Shown: in pieces, positions 1-13,897 of the stretch | How the letters are laid out: each line of letters begins with the position of its first letter | Numbering within the stretch: position 1 is the first letter of the stretch | Assembly (NCBI GenBank): GCA_019843655.1 | Contig: JACDQD010000003.1 | Span: 8,930,925-8,994,924 of the forward strand | Length of the DNA stretch: 64,000 nt | Source: Lethocerus indicus | Lineage: Eukaryota; Arthropoda; Insecta; Hemiptera; Belostomatidae | Direction of reading: 5' to 3' | The notes under the pieces: model-generated | Database searches by the model: none | Seen by the model: only the letters and a program-made list of their open reading frames with translations | What the model was told of the DNA's origin: nothing | Made by a program: the position numbers and the translations under genes

Positions 1-3000
1 CGATACGCAGAAGACTATTAATAGAAACAAGTTTGAACGGATTTATAATACAACCGTTTTTAACCAGTAAGACCTCAAGATTTATTGGAAAGTTCTCTAC
101 TTAATGTTTCAAGTAGTAAACAAGGAGTTTGTGATCTCTTATAACTGGGACATGATAAGATTGCATCACTTTAATTCCAACATCGTTCTTGTAACGATAC
201 TTTTTTTTTATTCTCTGTGAATAGTGTAGCATGTGTAATATAATCACCTTCGACTTTCCTATGTTTATCTGCACCCTGATTCCGCGTTTAACCGTGTTTA
301 GATTGGAAAATAATTATAGTCTACCCGCATGTAAAGTCATTCCTGACACATGCCGGTATCTAATAGGAAAAGTGCGTGGAATAACGATAAGGAGAACACT
401 GTGCTCAATCAATGTTGGACACAGCCGATTGGGTGGTTCTTATCCTCTGTCGAGTTGTGAGAACAGGATGGTCCTGTGGGAATAGGCGCGGGAACGGGCA
501 CATCCTCCTCGTGCGATGCAAATGGCTGGAGGTGGGCCCCGGGGCCGCAGTGAAGGGCGAAAGAGCCGGCCTTCTGCGCGCCGAGATTTATGAGTTCGGT
601 GGGAGCACACCACCCCCATTCCTCCACCCCGCAATCAATGAGTTATGTCTACTCACTCCCGTGTCCGGTCAGAAACTTTTTTGGCGAACAATTTATTGTA
701 TCGCATTTGTTCAATTTATATTTCGCAGATAGCGCAGAGTTGAACCGACGCGTCGGACGTGTAGGCAGAGGCTGCGGTCCTGCGAGCTTATTTCTTTTAT
801 TTTTTTCACCTTATCGGCAACGGCGCGAAACAGACGCGGTTAAGTCATCGGAGAATCATCTCATTATCGCATTCTGAAAGAGTAGAACTATTACGATGGA
901 CGATACTCTGGGTTGCGGTGACTTTGTGTGCAGTTAATGTGTTAAGATACGTGATACATTTTTTCAACTCTTCTATAACAACTAGGTTTTAAATACGAGT
1001 TAAAAAATGTGTAGTAATGCGCCCTGTAAATTAACACCACACATTACAAACTTCGGAGATTATTTTTGGCTGTGGTCCTGAAGGAATAAGATGGTAGAAC
1101 AATAGGATTAGGACTCTCGCCAGCCCTTCAACACCAAATCGAAAAGAAGTTTATTTTTTGCTCGTGAATAGACATTGTAATTATTTTATTTTCCCAGTTC
1201 GATAATCCGTAATGCGTCTTATATAACGTTTAATCATCGATTTGCCTTAATTTATCGCGATTAATAGATAATTATAGTCTTGTCTCGTTTTTTGTCGCTT
1301 GTTTTGGGTTATCTTGTGTTCTTCTCATTGGCTTATCGCAATTTCCGAGCGTAAAAGGCATCAAATATAATTCATATATTTCATCAACTCCCGAAAAACG
1401 ATCGTTTATTAATTTCTGTACTAGATTTATGAAACGTTTTTTAAATTATGAGTTAATTTCTCAGCTTTCCCGGCTGTCGTCATAGCCGATTGGCTGGATT
1501 TGTTCGTCCGCAGTGTTTAGTTAACCTCTTGGCTTTTATATCTTATCGAAATGACGAAATAGACTGACCGTTTGGCGGATGAATTTTAACACACACGCGA
1601 GCGCCATTTATGAATGATATCTTTGACACTGATCTAACGTTCTGTTAAAAACGGAATAATCCGTTTCCGTCGTGGAGAAGTACGTTGTTCTTGGACGCCG
1701 TAGAAAACGAAAATAATTGGGTTAGCTCGGAAAACGTTTCAATATTTTCTGTTAACATTAGATTAAATTGTGCACTCGGCCGCAAGAGCGGTCAGCTTAT
1801 TCTTACTGCACGATTCGTTGTATGCTTCTTTGCGGGATTTGCCGAGAGCTTTATATTTTTCAGCGGGGTGTTTAATTGATTCTAACGAAATCCGAGAAAT
1901 TTATTCTCCGAGCGCCGTTTATCCTTGGCCGACACTGTTTCCTGGTGCGCATTAGCCGCTTTCACATTTGTTGCATTTGTTGCCGGTGTTGGTACTGAAA
2001 TTTATCTTCGCGTTTTGTAAACTGTCGAGTTAACGAATCGCACTCGCCAGCGTCCGAGCCAATTCGAATGTATTACCCCATCTAAAAACGCAATCGCCGC
2101 GGAACGGGGGCTCCCCGCTGCAAGTTCTGCCTCGCAGACATTTTAAACTGTTACAAAACTGTCTAAATGCACTTGAGCCGCTCTCAATTATTTAATACTC
2201 CGAACTTAATCTAAAATCGCCTGTAATATGGGAAGTGCTGCGGCGTAAATCTGCCCGACCCGGCAGGTCGATTAACTCTGTCGATCGCTGGTTTGATCTA
2301 TTTCTAGACCGGATTCGGCTTGTCGCCATTTTCAGTAGCGTTCTGTTGTGAAATTCGTGGGGCGTCTATGCCTGTGCAGATTCCAGACAGAATATCACTG
2401 GAACGATGATATTACGCGTCGGCAGTTTTTATAATTATTTATTCGAGCGGTACAAATTTACGGTCGTGCTATTTAAAGGCGTGTACGTGACAGAGTTCCT
2501 TTTCGCCTTTAGACTGTTGCCGAATGAAATTTGCAATCAATAGAGTTGAGTTGGGATGTTAGTTTTGTGTATTCCGTTTGTGCGCCTGCGGCGGTCTCTC
2601 GGTCGGTGTATGCTCCGTTAAATATAGAGCCGTTTTGGCCGAGGACCAAGTAAGTGGCCACCCCTCGGCCGCCGAGCCTCTGCCCGGCTCCGTTTACAGC
2701 CCTCACTTTTCACCCTCATACTTTTCAACAGTCGCTTCGGTGAAACTGATACCGTTCGGAGCGACAGCCAGCGCAACACCTTCCACCCCTTCAGAGAGTG
2801 TAAATAATTCAGTACCGAATAATTTACTGTATTGGTTATCCTCATGGAATACACTATAAAAGGTTTGCACCCCCCTCCAAGGTTTGCTATCGAAATTTAG
2901 ACGATATTATACCATTTAATGAATGACCAGAATTACTTCCCGCTCTTTCTGGTTTTCTCCAATATATTTGGCTCTATCACTGAACGCTAATATCCAGTGT

Positions 3001-5415
3001 CTTTCACTACGTCATAATTATAACCTTCATAAACTGAACACCCTTGATACGAAGATTCGGCCTACTTGACGTCGCTTCACGAAATCTGATAGCATCAAAT
3101 GCACTGGTCGTAAAAACAAAGTTGCCCGTTTTATGTTTCAAAATTATTGTCCCATTACCCCTTCGATTCAGGGCCGCCGCGAAAATATTCCAAACGGAGG
3201 AATGCGGTTCACTAATACTTATACTGCATGGGGGCGATTTAGTGTGAATAAGGAAAAAACCTCATTCTTAAGATTAGTCCTTGTAGTGTGAATTAAATAT
3301 CTCACTGGGCTGAATTACTACATCTATTGCGTTTGTACGGCCGTTTCACGTGGTTATCTGTTCCCTTTTCCTTGAACGAAGAGGGGGGATGTGGCTTAAA
3401 ATTAATTTTCCCAGACCGAAAATACCGAAATTTACTATGATTGATGCCTGGATAATTGCCTAACGGGTAGGGTGGATTTCGAGTAGTTCCGGCTTGACGT
3501 GGAAAGGGTCAAATGTCGTCCAAGGCGGCCAATCACGAGTTTGAACTTATCCGAAAAGTGACAGCTTTCGCGAAAGGGGACTTCTAATTCAAGCCGTTGA
3601 AAAATCGTGAATCCGACCGTACAGAGAATATTGCCGTCGAGAATATATTAATTTACGATTTATTTACGACCGTTTCTATTCGAATCCTCCGAGAAATTAA
3701 TTTGACAGACTTTACTGCAACGTAGAATCGGCCGTGCCACGGTTTCTCGGCCAAATATCTTGAATTGCAGCTTTGGATTCTTCGGTTGCGTGCCAGAAGT
3801 CTGTATATTACGGTTAATAGTTTTTTTCTTTCTTCAATTTAGTCGAACTTCCCTAAAACTATACTCCACCGTCAACCGAAAACTGTTGTTATTTGCCAGA
3901 TTTTTTTGATGGGATTCCTCTGCATTTTGTTTCTAGATAGAAATTTTTGGATTCTCGTTAATTCCAATTTACGCTGTAGAATGTATCCTCCACCGGCGTC
4001 TTGCGAACTTTGGCCTAACCACGCCTAGGAAATTCGGGCCTCCCGCGCCTCAGTGTATTGGAAACAATAAGTCGAACAGCGAAGAAACGTGAGTGAACCT
4101 TGTACGCCCGTCAGTTGGACTCCTGACGTGAAATGTCCGCCAGTGTTACATTCGTAGCTTCCCAAAAATCTCGGCCCGCATTTTCTATTTGCCTGTCGTA
4201 TTTACATTCTTGGACGAGTGTTAACGTCCTGGAGACCGAATTATTTTTTTTCCTGTCCCGGTCCCCTTTCGTAAACGTCCGCACGCTCTTAATTTTGTAA
4301 TTATTTGCGTTCAACTAATGATGTTATTATTTGAGAAACCCTTGTTGTTACGTATGTTATGTATAGATTCGGCCGTACTCCTTGATCGGTTTGTTTGCGG
4401 CCCTCCAATTCTAAAGTGAACTTCTTCTGTTACTGCCACTGATTTGTTCTTATCTCGTGCAGTGAAAAAGAGTTCCAACTTTCCAATGGACTGTGCAAAG
4501 ACCAAGAACTATTTATAATCCTGTATGTATTTTTCGATTTCAGAAGTCTTTGATATTCGTCGGGGTTTTAAAATCGCAGCGCCGAATTCTGTTCTGGTCA
4601 ACAATCTTTGATACTCTATGTTTAGATCGGAGGTGGCATTGTTCTGAATCAAGGTCATTGTCGGGTCCCGTCCGCCGCCGCCTTCTTCGAGAGTCAGGCC
4701 CAGACGAAATAGTTTCAAACCCCGGTACAAGAATAACCCCCGACGGAATTAAATGTCAGCCAAATCCGAACCTTTGCCTTCCAAGGGACGAATATTCGGG
4801 AAAGGCACCTCTTGTGTCGAAGAAGTAATTAACTCCACTCAATGCTTTCACGGAGTACAAAGTTCAAATAATGTTCCGTTGCCAATTTTTTGTTTCATTA
4901 CCTTTTCAATGGTGCGAACTGTTGAAGCATACTCGACAATTATTACCATCTTACAATCCTAGCAGATATACTGCTTCCTTCTATATTCGAAGAATTTAAT
5001 TCCAGGATTTCGTTATTGCTACCGTAATACAACTTATGTTTGTTTTACAAGGTTTACACGATCGGCGCAAAAAAGTTTCCGGGTTAATAATTTATTTTTC
5101 CTTCTGGTTATTTCACCTTGCTCGTGGATATGCCATTGCGGTGCAGTTGCCGACCACAAAATTCGTTACAGTGATGACCTCCATCGGGATTCATCCGGCG
5201 TCCATAGGCCTGCACAGCCGAGCCTCGGGTAATTTTCGGTGAAAGTGTTTTCGCGGATGACTGACTCCGGATGCGACTTTTTGTAGGCGCGTCCCACTAC
5301 TGGGAAAGACAATTTGGACTCGCGAGCCGCAGTCATGCGGATGCGGTGTGATGCCCGATCCTCCGCCATAATTCTCGGCGCTAAAGACAGAGACGGAGAG
5401 TTCAGTAGAGGGAAG

Positions 5416-5421
<6 letters not shown>
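1..5421. other. Non-coding segment, probably intronic
   Basis: No supported gene. Only short chance frames are present, most overlapped by frames on the opposite strand. A GC-rich patch lies at about 440-620; the rest is AT-rich with ordinary non-repetitive sequence. A reasonable 3' splice-like site at 4541-4543 (pyrimidine tract then CAG) opens into an unrecognised frame of about 94 codons ending at 4828, but a comparable frame exists on the opposite strand, so I do not call an exon. If the + strand ratchet sites downstream are real, this segment belongs to the part of the intron removed first. Confidence 0.6.

Positions 5422-5482
<61 letters not shown>
5422..5482. repeat. (AG)n microsatellite, about 30 units
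   Basis: An uninterrupted dinucleotide tract of 61 nt, pure purine on the + strand. It is the longest perfect simple repeat in the window. In insects, GAGAG is the binding core of GAGA factor, and perfect polypurine mirror repeats can form triplex DNA; either role here is inference. It produces spurious serine/leucine open frames on the minus strand, which should not be read as genes. Confidence 0.98.
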
Positions 5483-5488
<6 letters not shown>

Positions 5489-6520
5489 GATAGTGTGACG
5501 TAACCGGTCGGTGGCCACTCCTTGCTTTGCAAGCATTTGCATTGTTTGTCCTGCTCCCCCAGCAGCCTTACCCCGCTTGCATACTACTGTATAACTCAGA
5601 ACTCCCAAAACTGCCAATCTCTTCTCCCTGATTCTCTGTACTATTTCATTACATTATTCTCTAGAAGTTGTCGGATGATTTTCGCAATATTGAATAAAGT
5701 GACTATGGTTTCTATTTACCTGCAGACGTCTGTGTCTGGTTTTTTTGTTTTAAATAAAGTTATTATTCGAAAAAATGTCCCTTACTCGTTTCAATGTTGC
5801 CGAAAGACAACTATCATAAACGGGGGCTCATTTTCTAATGACATGCAAAAATATAAATAGTATCAATACGTCCTAACCCTTTCTTACAATACGCTTCATG
5901 TTCTACAGAAGAAAATTGCAGTCCCGATATGTAGTAAAATATTAATTTATATTTAACAATTAATGCTTTTTAAATTATTGTGTAGTAAGTTTTGTTCAGT
6001 GTTTCATTGTACATTCAGCGTGTCATAATATTTTAATGAATACACTATGAAAACAATGGGCCATGTCCGCCTTTAACAAGCAAGGACACCCCTCAAAGCA
6101 ATAGTCCCACTTTTCAAACGTAAATACTCGTGTAGATGGGCTGGGGGAAGATTCGCCTGTTACGCGACCCTGGCGCTAATGCATTTTCATTGAGAAATCG
6201 CTATCGAGATCCTCCGTGGACGAACATTCCAATACTCCCCGCGCCGGGAGATTATCAGGATGTAATAATTTCCCTTCTGGTCACTCTGCAAAACATTGAC
6301 ACTTCTATAAGGGTTTGCAGTTCCCTGAATAACGAGCCCGATGTTCACCGTCCACACACGCCCGTAATTATATTAGCTCATAATTATCTTTTCAGAAATT
6401 CCACATTTAATTAAATTGTCTTTCGCGCCGGTCTCGCTTATCAGAAACTGGGATTTTGTTAAATTAGAAAAGGATACTGTTTTTCATATTGAACAATGTT
6501 AGAAAAATGTTAATATTAAA
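5483..6520. other. Non-coding segment between (AG)n and first ratchet point
   Basis: AT-rich, no supported gene, no repeat of note. Ends at the branch-point-like motif of the first ratchet site. Confidence 0.6.
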
Positions 6521-6557
6521 TACTAACGAAATTTCGTTCTTTTTTGTTACAGGTAAG
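6521..6557 (+). promoter_or_regulatory. Recursive-splicing ratchet point 1 (branch point, 3'ss fused to 5'ss)
   Basis: TACTAAC at 6521-6527 matches the classical branch-point consensus. It is followed by a pyrimidine-rich stretch with a run of T, then ACAG ending at 6552. The next bases, 6553-6557, are GTAAG, so the 3' splice site abuts a regenerated 5' splice site with no exon between. The branch A (6526) lies 26 nt from the AG. This is the ratchet-point layout known from long Drosophila introns. Use by the spliceosome is inferred, not seen. Confidence 0.8.
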
Positions 6558-6588
6558 CGGTTTTACGTTTTTCTGAAGTGTAAGGACT
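6553..6588 (+). other. Predicted cryptic RS-exon 1 (36 nt)
   Basis: Bounded upstream by ratchet point 1 and downstream by GTAAGT at 6589-6594; an overlapping second GTAAGT at 6593-6598 would give 40 nt. In Drosophila, such short cryptic exons are reported to help define ratchet points and are normally skipped because the regenerated 5' splice site is used. Only the phase in which GT completes a codon is open; the other two meet stops. That suggests a non-coding splicing device rather than a protein exon. Confidence 0.65.
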
Positions 6589-6598
6589 GTAAGTAAGT

Positions 6599-9500
6599 AC
6601 CACTATTTTGTGTCTTACCCATTCATACTCTTTGCCTATTTGATCCTCAACTAGACCGGTTTCAGTTTCCGGCCGGTAATAATAAGTGAAATACTTACTC
6701 GCGTCTGCTCGTAAAGTGACCGATTGACTTCCTGGATCTTATAGTGGCTCCAGTATCGAGGAAGGAAACAATCCGTCGTGATATCTCGCAGGAGATAATT
6801 CTGATCCCCTATGGACGACGCTGCAATAATTTATAAATATAAAATAAAGCGTCTGAATTACATATCACAGTGTCTAAGGAAGGGGAAATCGCGATCATGA
6901 TAAATTCCAGAAATTCGGTTCACAGAAATTCATGAATGGACAAAACTGGGTAAATTTCTGCTCCACCGACAGGGGCTCGTTGTTGTGTGTGGACGTTCAC
7001 TTTCGTCAGTTTCTTATCTAATCGTCACGCACGTAGTTCCAGTCGACAACACAAAGTTGAGCTTTATCTAGCTCGACCTTGCGCTCCTTATTTAATTCTC
7101 ACCGCCTGCCCCGCGCCCTTGCCTTTCAATGGCGAAACTTTCTTTTGTTAATAAAGCATAAAAAGTAAAGATAGAGTTTTTTAGTGCAAGGAGAGATTAA
7201 GTAATTGACTTTTTTTATACTTATAAATATATAGGTTTTGGGACTAGAGAGTTATCGAATTTTGCTAAATACCTTGGATATAAAGCAATATCCGTTAGTT
7301 GAAGTTTTCTTGTTCTTCACGAACTATTTCGTATACCGCGAGTTTTCAAATTGTTTTTCTGCGAAGTCGATGATAAGTGTGATAATTTTTAAAACGATAA
7401 TGCCATTTCCGCCCAATTCGTTTCGCGGATATGGGCGTTCCTTTTTGGAATTCGTTGGAGCCCGCCGACGTGTACAGGAAACGACACGCCCCAATATCGC
7501 GAAAACAGCGTGTGTTTCATATATTATTTTCATTGTTTTTTTGAGGCTATAATTTCCGCAGAATCTGGTCCCGAAAAAGACTACAATTGTAGCCAAAAAA
7601 AGGTCTTTTCAGGACATAAATGTGCTTACTCGTTTATGGATTGTTATGTTACTTTTTGGATGATATAAAAACCAGAGTATTTCGAATTTTGCTTTCAGGC
7701 GTAGGCCAACTGTACTGGTTGTCTGAGTCACGATCCGTCTCTTTGAGTTGTTGGGTGGGGGCGGTTTACGCCCTTCCCGCCGTAAGTTTGTAAGCGTGAG
7801 GTGAATAAGCTCCCAACGCGAACTTATCTGAATTGTTAACTCGGGAGGGGGGATCGTATACAAGCTGAAAAGCCAGCAGCCTCGTCGGTCAGAAAACATT
7901 TCTACAAATTTAACTCGTGTTGTACAAAGGTCATATTCATTACGAATTAATTTGATCAAAGACACCTCTTGAATTGCCAACTCCTGTACTTGTTCCTGTT
8001 TTATAATAAGATATAGTTTTTTTATAAAATATTATTTGTTAATGACAAAAAGATTTCCTAACGAAAATCGCAGTGTACATTAAATATGTGCAATAATCAA
8101 ATGCCATACTTCCAAAACAAGTCCATCGGCTTAAGAAGAAAAAGTTGATGTCAATTCAGTGATATCTATTATTAATGAACGTTTGTTCGTTATTTCGCGC
8201 TAATACATTTATTTATTACAACCTCAATTTCGCCTACTTATTTTTAATTTGATGGTGTGTTGATATCAGAGAGACTTGTTCGTTTTCCTCGGTTCTTAAC
8301 TGCTCAAATCAGTGTGTTTTCGTTCCCATGAAAATTTCGTTGCCCAAATTTCGTTGTGAAATAAAAATTACATAAAAACGAAGTAAAAACCGCCGTCCGC
8401 AATTATACAGCAACGGTCACGCCAATTATAAAGACGTGTGGCACCGTATATGGTCAAAGTTGAAAGTTTGATATCATGTTTGTTCCATTTAAGGTGCAAT
8501 ACTTGTTTATACTGTGATTTGGCTGTTATTAATATTCGGGTGGGGAAAAAAAATTAAGATCATTTTGACGGCTCAAACGTATTTCCCAACGCTCTCGGCT
8601 CAAGAATTGAATAATACTTTAGGCTGAGTTTTAAGATGCACCATACTACTCTACTTAAAATAATCTCTTTTTCAATATTAGTAATGTTGGCACTTCTGCC
8701 CCACCGTTTATAACAGTTTTTTCTAATCCATTATTATTTTTTAATAAAGTACCTGGGATTTCGGATTTACGATAAGAGAATGCTTTAATGGACGGTAATG
8801 TGGCTGAAATAAAGTTCCTTATGTGACTCTTTATGTTTTACTGGAGACCATCAAGTTCCATCTGATTGTGCCATGCTCCTGCAATGGTTCTGGAAAATTT
8901 GTCACTGGTGGGATTTTCATCTCCAACCTTTGGTTCTAGCTAGACCTATGTCGGATTCACGCCGTTGTCAGTAGCATGGTATCATTACTGATGTGTTTCC
9001 GTCCCCACTCGTTGATGTGGTCATATGTTAGACCTCTTACTGTTAGTAATAGTGGACCATCCCTGACGGGAATCATAAATTGGGCCGATGCGGCTTCCTC
9101 CCAGTAGTGGAACTGCACAGATACTGGGTACTTCCAGTAAGTACTTTACATTATAGCTTTAATTGGTTGAAGGCCTGGTGAGGACTTGGTTGATAAGGGA
9201 TGTTGGCTACCGAGAAAGCCGTAGCAGGTCTAGCTTGAGGCCAAAACAGACGTTTCACGGTTTCAATCCGCCGATGCTTCGGTTAGCCTCGACCGGCGAC
9301 AGGGGGCTTGGTCGAGAGTTGTAAACTTGTTGCTGGGGGTTGGCCCACTAGCCGCGTTTAACCCGAATAGGGGCCGCCATCTTGTCGAACGGGATATTGT
9401 ACGCGGGTCTCGCACGCACGCACGCCGCTCCCGCCCATCCGCTGACCCGGAAACGACGGATGCCGATTGGAAATGCCTCTCTTTCTACCCTTCGGAGCCG

Positions 9501-12500
9501 CCCGAAGAGGTCGGTGGACGTCATCACTCGGAACGCCCGAGGCACCGTCGCAAGAAGAGTATTAACACCCGACGGTAAACACGTGTAGTCATGCGCCTTT
9601 CCACCGTTTGCACTCTGTCTTTACCTAAAACTTCCCGTTACAGACTGAGGCAGGAATCATCCATCAGTTGCGATGCCCATTTTTACCCGGTAATACCTGC
9701 AGGATTTTATTAGCGCTATTAACAGCAGTGGGGTCGCGGCGGTTTAATAAGAGATCTTTTCGCCAAAAATGTACCGCTATAATATCGTGGTCCTTTGGAC
9801 GCTCTGTATTCGACGGTTGCCCATTCGATGTGTTATAACTTAATAATTCATAAAGCAATAATGTTTAATGAACTTCCGTTTTCTATGTGGAAAATTGTTG
9901 ACTCTTCATGGGGATGTACGGATTGAACGGCGCGGGACGCTGTGATTATTTTCGCCAGTAGCCATTCGGAGAAAGAAAATTTCCAATTTAACGTTGTTCG
10001 CGTGGGGGTGAAGTGGAGGAGAGATAGTGTTTGGCGGTGCGGCGAAGGCAAACAGAAGAGTGTGAAGTCGACTTCAAACAAGTGCCGGGGGGAACATTCC
10101 AGTCTGATGAGGTCACGGGGATAACCACGTGGCCCCCCGGGACCGGGCCCCCGCCCAGCCTTCCATTATATTAAGGCTCCGCAATTCGATGCATTAATTC
10201 CTAACATCAGAATTACGTCAGTTCGTTTGCAGAGCGATTCGCGACGTCTGTCCGCATCTAATGCCGCTGTTTGCATTCGTCGAGTCGGGTCCATAATATT
10301 AGAGGGGGCGTTGATGGCAATTGTGGTGTTAGTTTAGAGGTGGTTCATACTTTCCCATTTTTGGACGCTATTTTTAGAGTCATAGATATTGTAATTTATA
10401 ATTATTATTATAGAAACCATCCTTAACTCTTCATTTTAAGTCACAATTACAGTATCCGTACATTTATTTATGTAATCTTAGTACTGAAGCCGTATCTTCC
10501 GATTATTTATGTGATGACATATAATTATAGCGATTGATTGAGTTTGAAATTGATGCGTTCAAAAATAAAATAAATAGCCATCCAAGGAATTCTTCGTGGC
10601 GACTCGAACAGATGTTTTATCGAATGAAGTTGTAGCTTTTGACCGGGAGAGAGAGAGAGACATCACGCTCAGGGGTTAGTGTCGTTTGTTTATCTGAGTC
10701 CCCGATGGAAATTACGGGGCCCGTTTGGCCCTATTCGAGTTCGGGCATAATTCAAATATTCAAAAGGACTTGGATGGTGGGTGGTAGGGGGTTGTGGTAT
10801 GGTGTCGGGTTAGAATCACGTCCCAGTTCCGGACAGGTTTACGGCTTGGGGCTGGCGGATCTCTCACTTTCTCTTCTTTGAAAAGGACGAGAAATAGATG
10901 GAGGTCGGTCGACAGATGGTCCGCAGAACCGGACGCCAATTTAAGCCGGCCCCGATGGTTAAGGGCTCGAATCGACACATATTTCTTCTTCTTTTTTTTC
11001 ATCCTCCATCGTGGGCCGAATTTAATATCTCGATTTGCGTCATAGAGAAAGTGACATTTGAAAGAGGAAAAAAAAATGGGATTAGGCGGCGATTTCATGA
11101 TTATCGCCCACATATTGAAACGACTACGGGCGAATTATCTGATACACGAGAAAGCGATACCCGGTGAGGACAATAGACGTGAAAAATTTAGATAAGCGCT
11201 TAAACTATATTTCCAGTAATGAATAAGATGCCATTATACCGCGTTGTCAAAGCAACATGTTGTCCATGTTTCAAAAATATTCGATGCCGACACGCCCTTT
11301 TTAATTCGGCTATTACGAGGAAAAATTAGTTTCAGGAAATAAATTTATTTTTAATTCGATTTGCGTCCTATCCGTTTATTTTTTGCGCGCGGTTTGCGAG
11401 ATTTCGTGTGCGATATTTCGCCGAATTCTATTTCTCCCCTTTAGCCTCATCGGCCGTACAGTTGGCACTTGGCCGGTGCCAAAGTTTCAGACGCGTCTCC
11501 GAGCGTTTAAAACGGGTTTGACGGACGGCCGCTTCTGATGTTCACAGCCCGCGCCGGTTTTTTAATTGTTCAGCCGACCAGAGAGCGATGATCGCGCGGC
11601 CCCTAAATCTGTGGCGATTTGGCGCTCGGTGCTGAATATATCGCATAATTATTTTAAATTGCATTCGTTATTCTGTCACCGTTGATTCGGTCCATTTCTA
11701 CACTGACGAAGTTACATGCGAATCATCCCTTGTCTCTTCAAATTAACCGATTTGTATTAATCCGTACTAAATTATGGTTTTTATTTGACGGCCGAGGTCG
11801 CTTTCCCCCATTGCGTCCAACACGTATTTAACAAGTACTTACACGTGTTTTACACGTACAAGTATTTTGTCCCAGGGTATGCGCTGGTGGCTGGACTTGG
11901 CGTGCACTCTTTGAAATTCGCATTATACCCTCTCGGATAGAGAGATAATTTTACCCTCCCCACCTTCACACCCCTCCCCCCTCCCTAGTTTTGAACGATG
12001 GCCTATCAAATTGACAAATGGCCTGTGTATGTGTGGGGGGCCCGTGTGCTGGTGGCCCCTCTCTTTGGCGTGTGTTCTCCGCGCTTCGTGACCAAGGCCC
12101 TTTTACCCTCGTCATCCCAGTACCTTCGGACCTCGCCTATTTCGTATTTCTTCTCTCGGCGGGACCATTTATCATCCTATCGACAGTCTCGCCGAAGTTA
12201 AATACGCGCAATTATCGTTACAATATATAATTGCGTCTCATTTGTCGGGGAATGTTTGCTTAGACGTTGGCATGGGCGGGATAGCGTGGTCGATTTGTTC
12301 GTATTTTTCTTTTATTGATACCAGTTTTTAAAAACTTATTTTAATGATAAATTTCACACTAATTGTCTCGTTGTATAATTTTTTAGTTAGGAGAATAAGC
12401 AATTGTACATCAAATAATGCCCTCTACTGGAATCCAGTAAGATATTATATAGGATATCAGCCTGAATCATTATTATTTACATGTCGTTTCTAATCACTGC

Positions 12501-13897
12501 CCGTCTTTATTTGTTATAAAGTACGATTAAACTATCGTTTATTATAGTCCACAATCCTCCGTAGATAGTTTTGTCCGGTCATGCATGATACATGAGACAT
12601 GTTTTATTTGTTGATTTCATTAGTATTATTTAAATAATTTGACACATTATAAACTAAGAAAGCCCATTGCACCTTGGCACCATACTTTTCAGAACGGATA
12701 TCATTCACTTAATCGCCGGTTATATTAGCGTTTTAAAAGAATACAGTATTGCATCCTTCGAGGATTCGTTCCGTGTCTAAAAGAAGGATAGATAGCGCCG
12801 TAGACTTTTTATAAAACAAATTGCACTCTTATATTTATGGATTTCTTGGGAACGTTCAATCGCTCATTCGCTGTTGACTTTCAACATTGCCATTTGGTAA
12901 GTGCCAGCGAGAATGAATTATGGCTCTGCGCGTCGGTTAAGCGAAATGTGGTTGTAAAGCGATCGGGGGACTATTTCCAGTGAACATTTTCAATTTTACA
13001 GCTACAAAACCGAGTCTTACGTAACTCCTAATTTTTTTTGTATCTTGTTTTATCCTGCTTAAGTTTCTTAAGGAAAGTAATAAGCAGGGTAGAGGTTAAA
13101 TTTTAAGTTATCCCTGTTCCGAAAGTAAGTGTTAAGTAGCGGCCTTTTGGTCCTGCTGATAGAAATTAGCGTTTACAATAAAAATGTAGCGCTAACGAGA
13201 GCGGCCGCCGAAATCCTAGTTGCGGACCCAATTTTCATTCAATTGCGAATTGGTTCCCACTGAACTGTATAGCACCCATTAGAATTCTTTATACAGTCGT
13301 GTTTTTATTATTTACCAAAGCCTGGATCGAAGCTGCATTAGTATTTCATTTTAAATGTGCACTGTTTGCTTCTTCGTTGCTTCCTACTAGGGCGCGATTC
13401 CTTTTGCCGAATGGGAATCAACTAATCTCATTAATTGATTGATGAACATTGTTATCGATATATTTATAAATTATATTTAGTCGCCTGGTGAATGTTAATT
13501 TAGTGTTTCCTGAATTACAATTCAACTTAACGCGATGGAAGATTAGGACCGGAATATAGATTTTCTGTCCAACAGTGGCTTGTGGCTCTAAAATCGTACG
13601 TTTTTTGGGGGGGTTTTGTTTTTTTTCGTATACACGACAGCGCCATAAAACAATAAAGAGAAAGGTCCCGCCTCCCGTTTCCTGGTCGTTGCCCTCGCCA
13701 AGGATGTTTCGGTTGAATGGCCTCATACTTCAACACATGTGGTATTTATGCCGATTTTATACCACCATAAATATATATAATTTTTCATCTGGTAAATCTT
13801 TTCTCTTTTCTCGCTTCCACCTTGTCTTCAGTTCTATATTACCCCAGAAATAGAGCCTAAATTTATTTTAAGTGTTAAAGGCAACCATTTTTTAATT

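Noticed and set aside
4541..4828. Possible 94-codon terminal exon behind TTTCAG
   Set aside because: No recognisable family, a competing frame on the opposite strand, and frames of this length are common by chance here.
5191..5617. Serine/leucine-repeat frames on the minus strand
   Set aside because: Direct translation of the (AG)n microsatellite.
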